In this document: positions 15,728-20,367 of the stretch, piece after piece
Layout of the letters: each line of letters starts with the position of its first letter
How positions within the stretch are numbered: position 1 is the first letter of the stretch
Source of the DNA: an uncultured Oscillospiraceae bacterium
GTDB taxonomy: Bacteria > Bacillota > Clostridia > Oscillospirales > Oscillospiraceae
Assembly: GCA_934572325.1 (NCBI GenBank)
Contig: CAKTKT010000034.1
Span: 1 to 20,367, forward strand
Direction: 5' to 3'
Length of the DNA: 20,367 bases
Translations under genes and position numbers: made by a program
The notes under the pieces: model-generated
Seen by the model: the letters and a program-made list of their open reading frames with translations, nothing else
Database searches by the model: none
What the model was told of the DNA's origin: nothing

Positions 15728-15756
15728 TTGCAACATTCCGCGCATTGTGCTATCAT
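15728..15756 (+). promoter_or_regulatory. Sigma-A-like promoter of the 15872 membrane-protein gene
   Basis: TTGCAA (15728-15733) and TATCAT (15751-15756, 5 of 6 to TATAAT) are separated by exactly 17 nt. It points rightward with a predicted start near 15763 and a leader of about 110 nt. The -35 abuts the proposed -35 of the divergent spoIIIA promoter, so the two could not be occupied together. Confidence 0.5.
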
Positions 15757-15773
15757 CTAAAAAAACAGAAAAG

Positions 15774-15807
15774 GTCGGGCTTGCCGTTCGCGCGGCAGTG
15801 ACCCGAC
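15774..15807 (+). other. Hairpin in the 5' leader of the 15872 gene
   Basis: Outer arms GTCGGG (15774-15779) and CCCGAC (15802-15807) enclose inner arms TGCCG (15782-15786) and CGGCA (15793-15797). It lies in the predicted leader between promoter and gene, is not followed by a U-tract and does not cover the ribosome-binding site. The role is unknown; no riboswitch class was recognised. Confidence 0.35.
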
Positions 15808-15871
15808 AGCGCGAAGACCTCGGCGCGGGGTTTTCAAAACTGATTGCGGCTGTGCCGCGTGGAGGCTTACT

Positions 15872-16363
15872 ATGGAAATGAAGGTTTTGTGGGCGGGCGC
15901 TCTCTTTTTTGCGGGCTGGCTGTGGTTCTTTCTCTTCATCAGGCAGTTTCTTTTCAACTTCACCGTCGCTTTCCCCCTCATCAGCCGCATGAGAAACACC
16001 GCCGAGGATCTCATCCACAAATCCGCTGTGAGGTACACGGTGATTTCCGCCGTCGCCTGCGCTGTTTTTATCGCCATCGTGCTTTTCGTCATCTTCCGCT
16101 TCTGCGCGACTTATCTTATCATCAGCTTCTTTGTCGGCGGCGGCGTCGGCGCGGTGCTCTATATCAACAAGTTCACGCCCAAAAACCGCCAGATGTTCGA
16201 CGCTTTTTGTGCTACTTATTACCAGTTCGTCCCCGATGACGAGCTCCGCACCGCCATGTTCAACAAGAAGCCCAGTCAGATGAAGGTGCGTCTGCACGCG
16301 ATGGAGCTCAAGACCGACTTCATCCCCAGCTTCAAGGAGACGGACGAGAAAACCGGAAAATAA
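15872..16363 (+). CDS. Unrecognised small integral membrane protein
   Basis: 163 residues, family not recognised. Three hydrophobic segments are visible (about 5-28, 53-76, 78-98), then a soluble C-terminal tail of about 65 residues containing NKFTPKNRQMFDAF, YYQFVPDDELRTAMF and KMKV-like basic patches. Codon use is GC-biased like its neighbours. GTGGAGG lies 7 nt before the ATG, a sigma-A-like promoter with a leader lies upstream, and a large hairpin follows the stop; all support this strand over the charged 191-codon frame opposite. It is divergent from spoIIIAA, so it may be expressed before or outside sporulation. No catalytic motif is seen. Confidence 0.8.
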   Translation: MEMKVLWAGALFFAGWLWFFLFIRQFLFNFTVAFPLISRMRNTAEDLIHKSAVRYTVISAVACAVFIAIVLFVIFRFCATYLIISFFVGGGVGAVLYINKFTPKNRQMFDAFCATYYQFVPDDELRTAMFNKKPSQMKVRLHAMELKTDFIPSFKETDEKTGK

Positions 16364-16377
16364 GCATTATGCATAAA

Positions 16378-16415
16378 CGACCCCGCCGGACAGTGTTCAC
16401 TGTCCGGCGGGGTCG
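16378..16415. terminator. Bidirectional hairpin terminator between convergent genes
   Basis: A perfect 17-18 bp inverted repeat (CGACCCCGCCGGACAGTG and its complement) with a 2-4 nt loop lies 14 nt past the membrane-protein stop and 15 nt past the HAD stop on the other strand. U-tracts are poor on both sides (CCTATTAT; TTTATGC), but the stem is very stable and its position between convergent genes supports a terminator. Confidence 0.75.
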
Positions 16416-16430
16416 CCTATTATCTAGTAT

Positions 16431-16991
16431 CTATTTCGTTTTCCACGGCGAAAGCCGCCCTTTGTTCACAAGGAACGCCCTGTCGGCGATCTCCGCCATG
16501 GGCGTGTCCGAGAGCGAGTCGGAATAAAAACATTCGGTGTGTGCGTCGGGGTACTGCTCGTAAAAGCGGCGCACCTTTTCGCTATCGTGGCAGTTCAGCC
16601 CCTCGATGCGTCCGGTTTTTTTGTCCATGCGCGTTCCGATCAGGCGCACGCCGAGGCGCTTTGCCACGGGCTCAAGCAGAAACTCCGGCGAGGCGGAAAT
16701 GATAATGTCGTCATCCCTCTTCTGCGCGAGATACCACTCCCCCACGCCGTCGAATTTCGCCGCCCAGAAGTCCGCGACCGCCTTGTCCGCGTCGATGTAG
16801 CGCAGGAAAGAAAAAATCTGCTCCTTGAGGCGGGTCATGTCCGTGTGCCCCACGGCGCAGGCAAGCGCCATGGCGAGTGTTCGCGGCACGGTGCGCAGTA
16901 CGGCGGCGGGGTGTCTTATCAGGCAGTATTTGTAAAATGCAACGGAGCTGTCCACAACGTATATTGTTTTGTCAAAATCGTAGGTATTCAT
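16431..16991 (-). CDS. HAD-superfamily (subfamily IB-like) phosphatase
   Basis: 186 residues with a complete set of HAD motifs: I, DFDKT (D5 nucleophile, D7); II, IIISAS (Ser99); III, the Lys139 in HDSEKV; IV, DSLSD (D158, D162). A helical cap at about 18-90 includes a hydrophobic stretch AVLRTVPRTLAMALACAVG. This looks like the subclass with phosphoserine phosphatase and PgpC-type lipid phosphatases, but the substrate is not readable. ATG 16991 overlaps the TAA stop of the ATPase-like gene (TAATG), so translation is coupled. The frame upstream to 17105 belongs to the ATPase-like gene. Being the third gene of the vanZ/ATPase-like operon suggests a membrane-related role, which is inference. 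Confidence 0.9.
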   Translation of the reverse strand: MNTYDFDKTIYVVDSSVAFYKYCLIRHPAAVLRTVPRTLAMALACAVGHTDMTRLKEQIFSFLRYIDADKAVADFWAAKFDGVGEWYLAQKRDDDIIISASPEFLLEPVAKRLGVRLIGTRMDKKTGRIEGLNCHDSEKVRRFYEQYPDAHTECFYSDSLSDTPMAEIADRAFLVNKGRLSPWKTK

Positions 16992-18970
16992 TATTTCTCC
17001 CCTGCTTTTAGCTTTTTGTGCACCGTGCGGTACGCATTGGCGAGGATGAGCACGGACGCGGCGATGTCCGCAATGACCGCCGGAAACGCCGGCACAGCCC
17101 CGCATACCGCCAGCGTGAATAGCAGCAGCCTTACACCCGCGAACGCGAGCGCGTTCTGCCGCGCCAAGCCGTAGGCGAGCTTCGCCGTGCGCACAGCCTC
17201 CGGCAGACGGCTCAGGTCGTCTGCCATGATGAGCACATCTGCGGAGTCAAGCGCCGCAGCAGAGCCGAGGGAGGCGAGCGAAACGCCCACATCCGCCCTC
17301 TCCATCGCCTCGGTGTCGCTCGCCCTGTCGCACACGACGGCAAGGGCGGAGCGCTCCGGCTTCGTGGCGAGAAGATACTCCACCGCCGACACCTTGCTCT
17401 CCGGCGTCTGCTCTGGCTTTACCATCTCAAAATTCAGCGAGGACGCCACCGTCCGCGCCACGGAGCGCACATCATCCGTCAGCAGCACGGTGTTTTTCAC
17501 GCCCATCACGCGCAGCTCCTCCAGCGCGTCAAACGCGCCCTCGCGCACCCTGTCGTTCATCACAAGGTAGCCGCAGTAGCTGCCGTTGCGCGCGACGTGT
17601 ATCGCCGCGCCGCCGCGCCGCGGTATATCGCAGTGTATGCCGTGCTCCTCCAGAAGCGCGGCGTTGCCGACGTAGATATGCTTGCCGCGAATGACGGTGC
17701 TGACACCGCGCCCGGGGATGCTCTCGGTCTTTACTGCCTCGAGCGCGTCGCGCTCAAAGCTGCCGCAGGCGGCGCATATGGCGCGCCCTATCGGGTGGTC
17801 GGAATACTGCTCGGCGCGCGCGGCGATGAGCAGCAGCTCATAGTCCGTCACGCCGCTGGGCACAACGTCCGTCACGGCATAACGCCCCTCCGTGAGCGTG
17901 CCCGTCTTGTTGAACACCATCGTTTTCGTGCGCGCGAGCGCTTCAATAAAGCGCGTTCCCTTGACGATTATGCCGCGCCCTGCCGACACTGCGATGCCGC
18001 CGAAAAAGGACAGCGCCCCCGCCGCCGCGAACACCGCCGTGTTCGACAGCGCAAGCAGCACCGCCGCGCGCCCTATCCATACCCTCCACTCGCCGTTGAA
18101 TATCGGCGGGAGGAGCGCGAGCAGCAGCGCCAGCGCGTACACAGCGGGAGTGTAGACGCGCATCAGCTTATCCGCGCGCTTTTCATAGTCGGATCTATAC
18201 CGCGCGGCGCTTTCGAGCGCGGCGCATATGCGCGAAGCAGTGGAGTCCTCAAAAAGCTCCTCGACGCGCATACGTATGGGCGCGTCGGTGTTGACGCAGC
18301 CGGAGTATACGCGCTCCCCCGCCGTCACGGTGAAGTTCTCCGCCGCGTCCGTGATGAGCGATGCGTCCAGCGCGCTCATGCCCTCCACGACCACTCCGTC
18401 AAAGGCGAGCACCTCGCCCACGGCGACATCGACAATGTCACCCACGGCGACGCTCTGCGGCGCGCGCGGCGCTGCAACGCCGTGCTCATCCTCTACATTC
18501 ACGCTCTCCGGCAGGGTTCCGCGCATTCCAGCGTACATCCTCGCGTTCACGGTCGCCGCCCACGCCTCCATGAGCTTCGCAACGCGGTAAAACACCATAA
18601 CAGCCGCGCCTGCGCGGTAGTCGCCGACGGCAAACACCGCCGCTGAGGAAACAATTATCGGGATGCTCTCATCGAGAAGGTTTCCGTCCGCAAGCTCCGC
18701 CACGGCGCGCATCAGCACCGTATACAGCGCCGCGAGCAGCACCGCGGCGTATACCGCAAGAGCGAGCCATCCGTCAAAGTTCAGAAAACACGCCGCCGTA
18801 AAGAGCGCGAGCGCCCCCGCCGTCTCGGCGATGTTCCGCCGCGTCAGCGCAAATTCCGGGTGCTCACGCTGCGCCGTGCGCAGATCCGGCGCGGCGCGGC
18901 GCGGTCTTTTTTCCGCCGGCTCTTTCAGATGGCGCTGTTCCTTTTCCTTTTTCGGAAGATGCTTACTCAT
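16991..18970 (-). CDS. P-type ATPase-like protein with degenerate catalytic motifs (P1B-like pseudo-ATPase)
   Basis: 659 residues with P1B-like (heavy-metal) architecture and no metal-binding N-domain: a basic, charged N-terminus (1-46), membrane pairs (about 50-88, 103-135), an actuator domain (about 150-265), membrane spans (about 273-292, 300-325), P/N domains (about 340-600) and two C-terminal spans (about 605-648). Hallmarks are altered: DKTGT is NKTGT (N354 replaces the phosphorylated Asp), CPx is SNT (309-311), TGES is TDAA (207-210), TGD is TDD (498-500), and GDGxND is CDRASD (547-552). HP (392-393) and GRG (420-422) of the nucleotide-binding domain are kept. The frame is intact and GC-biased. 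ATG overlaps the vanZ-like stop by 8 nt. Normal metal pumping is unlikely; nucleotide sensing or scaffolding is possible. Confidence 0.9.
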   Translation of the reverse strand: MSKHLPKKEKEQRHLKEPAEKRPRRAAPDLRTAQREHPEFALTRRNIAETAGALALFTAACFLNFDGWLALAVYAAVLLAALYTVLMRAVAELADGNLLDESIPIIVSSAAVFAVGDYRAGAAVMVFYRVAKLMEAWAATVNARMYAGMRGTLPESVNVEDEHGVAAPRAPQSVAVGDIVDVAVGEVLAFDGVVVEGMSALDASLITDAAENFTVTAGERVYSGCVNTDAPIRMRVEELFEDSTASRICAALESAARYRSDYEKRADKLMRVYTPAVYALALLLALLPPIFNGEWRVWIGRAAVLLALSNTAVFAAAGALSFFGGIAVSAGRGIIVKGTRFIEALARTKTMVFNKTGTLTEGRYAVTDVVPSGVTDYELLLIAARAEQYSDHPIGRAICAACGSFERDALEAVKTESIPGRGVSTVIRGKHIYVGNAALLEEHGIHCDIPRRGGAAIHVARNGSYCGYLVMNDRVREGAFDALEELRVMGVKNTVLLTDDVRSVARTVASSLNFEMVKPEQTPESKVSAVEYLLATKPERSALAVVCDRASDTEAMERADVGVSLASLGSAAALDSADVLIMADDLSRLPEAVRTAKLAYGLARQNALAFAGVRLLLFTLAVCGAVPAFPAVIADIAASVLILANAYRTVHKKLKAGEK

Positions 18971-19445
18971 GCGTCTTTCCCCTCTTCTTGTCTATGAACG
19001 CGCGGCAGACGACATACACCGCCGCTATACCGAGCGTAAAGCCGACGGAATCCACCATAACGTCTGTGAACTGCGCGGATCTTTCCGGCACAAAATACTG
19101 GTGCAGCTCGTCCGAGCAGGCGTAGAGGAAGCTGAAGCCCCATGCCGAGAGCGGCGCGGCGGGCGTGCCCGAGCGTCTGATGAGAAGCTCGCGCGCGAAC
19201 AGCGCACTCGTTACGCCGAGGAGAAAATACTCAAACATATGCGCGTATTTTCGTATGTCATGCTCCGCGCCCTCGCCGGTTATCGGCGGGAGAAGCGCGA
19301 TAAGCGCCTTTATCTTCTCCAGCAGTCCGTCGCTCATATCCTGGCTCATCTCGCCGTCCTGGGATGAGAAGACGAATATCATCCCCATGCATACGAGCAT
19401 GAGCGCGCCGTATATCGTCAGTTTTATTCTGTGCTGCTTACCCAT
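18963..19445 (-). CDS. VanZ family membrane protein
   Basis: 160 residues with about four hydrophobic segments (about 8-27, 70-86, 97-112, 132-150). The VanZ-like signature is clear: FSSQ (26-29), IRKYAHMFEYFLLG (64-77) and SDELHQYFVPERSAQFTDVMVDSVG (starts at 111). VanZ of enterococci lowers teicoplanin sensitivity by an unknown mechanism; most family members are uncharacterised. ATG 19445 is chosen because AAGGAACGGAG lies just before it; the frame upstream to 19508 runs through the promoter. First gene of the three-gene operon, overlapping the ATPase-like gene by 8 nt. Confidence 0.9.
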   Translation of the reverse strand: MGKQHRIKLTIYGALMLVCMGMIFVFSSQDGEMSQDMSDGLLEKIKALIALLPPITGEGAEHDIRKYAHMFEYFLLGVTSALFARELLIRRSGTPAAPLSAWGFSFLYACSDELHQYFVPERSAQFTDVMVDSVGFTLGIAAVYVVCRAFIDKKRGKTHE

Positions 19446-19479
19446 TCTCCGTTCCTTCGTCCATGCGGGCTTTTGCGTT

Positions 19480-19508
19480 ATTATACACAGACCGGAGCAC
19501 AAATTCAA
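19480..19508 (-). promoter_or_regulatory. Sigma-A promoter of the vanZ / ATPase-like / HAD operon
   Basis: On the minus strand TTGAAT (19503-19508) and a perfect TATAAT (19480-19485) are separated by exactly 17 nt. The start would be near 19473, giving a leader of about 28 nt. It indicates vegetative rather than sporulation-specific expression. Confidence 0.75.
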
Positions 19509-19700
19509 GCACCCGCGTTATCCGCCGCCATGCGCTCGACTGTCCGCACCGCCCCGTCTGCGTTCTGCGCCAAGCACGGCATCCCGCGTGGCCGCATGGT
19601 ATTATTTTATTAGATTATCATTTGAGTGTCAACACTGCGCTCGTCACATTTTCCGTCAAACGCCGTCTTTATGGATGAGAACACAAAAAGGAGGACAGGC
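19509..19700. other. Divergent intergenic region with a short palindrome before the sigma-factor gene
   Basis: No gene is seen. The stretch 19601-19625 is AT-rich. A 12-nt inverted repeat AGTGTCAACACT (19625-19636; 5-nt arms) could be an operator. No convincing -35/-10 pair was found for the plus-strand sigma-factor gene. AGGAGG (19690-19695) is the ribosome-binding site for the ATG at 19701. Confidence 0.35.
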
Positions 19701-20312
19701 ATGGACGATACAGATATAATAGAGCTGTACTGGCGGCGTGACGAGAGCGCCGTCGCCGAGACCGACGCGAAATACGGCGCATACTGCCGCGCAGTCTCGA
19801 TGAACATACTGGGCATATTTGAGGATGCGGAGGAGTGCGTCAACGACACCTATGTGCGCGCGTGGAACGCGATGCCTCCCGCCCGCCCCAAGCGTCTGCG
19901 GGTGTGGCTGGCACGGATAACGCGCAACCTTTCGCTGGACAGATGGAGCAGGGATCGCGCGGCAAAGCGCGGCGGCGGAATGACTGTTCTGCTGAGCGAG
20001 CTTGACGAGTGCATACCCTCCGCACACGGCTTGGAGGAGACCGCAGACGCAAAGGAGTTGGCGCGGAACATCGACAGGTGGCTCGCCGCGCTGCCGGAGG
20101 CGGAGCGCACGGTATTTCTCCGCCGCTACTGGATAGGCGAGAGCGTTTCCCGCATCGCACAGAGTCTCGGCATGAACGCGAACACGCTCACAAAAAGACT
20201 GGGCAGAATGGACACCTGCGGCATCTGCTGCCAGTACCCGGACAGTGTCTTAACGATGGAACCGTGCTGGGTGATGAATTCTTCCGCCTCCTTCCATCGT
20301 GCGTATGCCTGA
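19701..20312 (+). pseudogene. ECF-type sigma-70 family sigma factor, 3' end replaced by foreign sequence
   Basis: Residues 1-170 are a normal small sigma-70 family factor. Region 2 is at about 10-85 (EDAEECVNDTYVRAWNAMPP, RVWLARITRNLSLDRWSRD), and region 4 at about 118-170 carries the helix-turn-helix LPEAERTVFLRRYWIGESVSRIAQSLGM and NTLTKRLGRM. ATG 19701 follows AGGAGG. Family members continue from KRLGRM with about ten to fifteen basic residues (RRALRxxLxxE-like). Here the frame instead runs into DTCGICCQYPDSV... up to a TGA at 20310, which is the antisense of a phage terminase gene. The last helix is thus lost and 33 unrelated residues added. An anti-sigma gene usually follows such factors; none is present before the window ends. 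Confidence 0.85.
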
Positions 20313-20367
20313 CAATAGCCGGCGAAGGCAGCCATGTCCACTTCGGTCAGGATGCCGATGGCTTCCA
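20207..20367 (-). pseudogene. Fragment of phage terminase small subunit (P27 family), both ends missing
   Basis: The minus-strand frame entering from the right edge reads EAIGILTEVDMAAFAGYC, then QAYARWKEAEEFITQHGSIV, then KT.SGYWQQMPQVSI. This is characteristic of the central helical part of P27-family phage terminase small subunits, which recognise phage DNA for packaging. Homology stops at about 20207; the frame then continues through antisense of the sigma-factor gene to a stop at 20126. Only about 53 codons of the terminase are present: its start is beyond the window and its C-terminal part is missing. It indicates prophage-derived DNA or an assembly join. Confidence 0.75.

Noticed and set aside
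15722..16297. 191-codon minus-strand ORF opposite the small membrane protein
   Set aside because: It is highly charged with no motif and runs into the promoter region. The plus-strand frame has membrane spans, a Shine-Dalgarno, a promoter and a terminator.
17597..18646. 349-codon plus-strand ORF opposite the P-type ATPase-like gene
   Set aside because: Arg/His-rich shadow frame. The minus-strand frame has membrane spans and recognisable P-type ATPase motifs.
16991..18970. Calling the P-type ATPase-like gene a functional copper/zinc exporter
   Set aside because: The phosphorylated Asp, the CPx ligand motif, TGE and GDGxND are all altered, so transport activity is not supported.
1..20367. CRISPR arrays, tRNA or rRNA genes
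   Set aside because: No regularly spaced repeats, tRNA T-loop/acceptor patterns or rRNA core sequences were seen on either strand.

Overview
The window looks like a chromosomal segment of a GC-rich, spore-forming Clostridia member, most likely of the Oscillospiraceae/Ruminococcaceae type. It carries a complete spoIIIA operon (AA to AH) and the Firmicutes housekeeping block asp23-nusB-xseA-xseB-ispA-dxs-tlyA-nadK-argR-recN. Third codon positions are strongly GC-biased, and that bias creates many long but meaningless antisense reading frames. Nearly all genes lie on the minus strand.

Layout, left to right. (1) 1-489 is a visibly AT-richer stretch with no convincing complete gene. It holds a possible transposase C-terminal end, a good sigma-A-like promoter on the plus strand and a strong hairpin terminator at about 395-443. 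(2) 490-11069 is one long minus-strand transcription unit, read from asp23 (11069) down to tyrS (490). Its gaps are at most about 40 nt and several genes overlap by 4 nt. It covers transcription antitermination (NusB), exonuclease VII, isoprenoid synthesis (IspA, Dxs), rRNA methylation (TlyA), NADP synthesis (NadK), arginine control (ArgR), DNA repair (RecN), a cysteine-rich C_GCAxxG_C_C protein and TyrRS. (3) 11165-15650 is the spoIIIA operon, with a terminator after spoIIIAH and a possible sigma-E-type promoter before spoIIIAA. Its products form the mother-cell half of the feeding-tube channel into the forespore. (4) A divergent plus-strand gene (15872-16363) encodes an unrecognised small membrane protein with its own sigma-A-like promoter. 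(5) 16431-19445 is a minus-strand three-gene operon, vanZ-like / P-type ATPase-like / HAD phosphatase, behind a clear TTGAAT-17-TATAAT promoter. (6) At the right edge an ECF-type sigma factor gene is broken near its 3' end and joined tail-to-tail to a fragment of a phage P27-family terminase small subunit.

The strongest candidate for something new is the P-type ATPase-like protein at 16991-18970. The phosphorylated aspartate of DKTGT is asparagine (NKTGT). The CPx, TGE, TGD and GDGxND motifs are degenerate too, yet the 659-codon frame is intact and translationally coupled to its neighbours. It looks like a conserved pseudo-transporter within a small membrane operon. Other points worth a second look are the very short SpoIIIAG, the sigma/terminase junction, a candidate small RNA at the left edge, and the replacement of the usual spoIVB-spo0A neighbours of recN.
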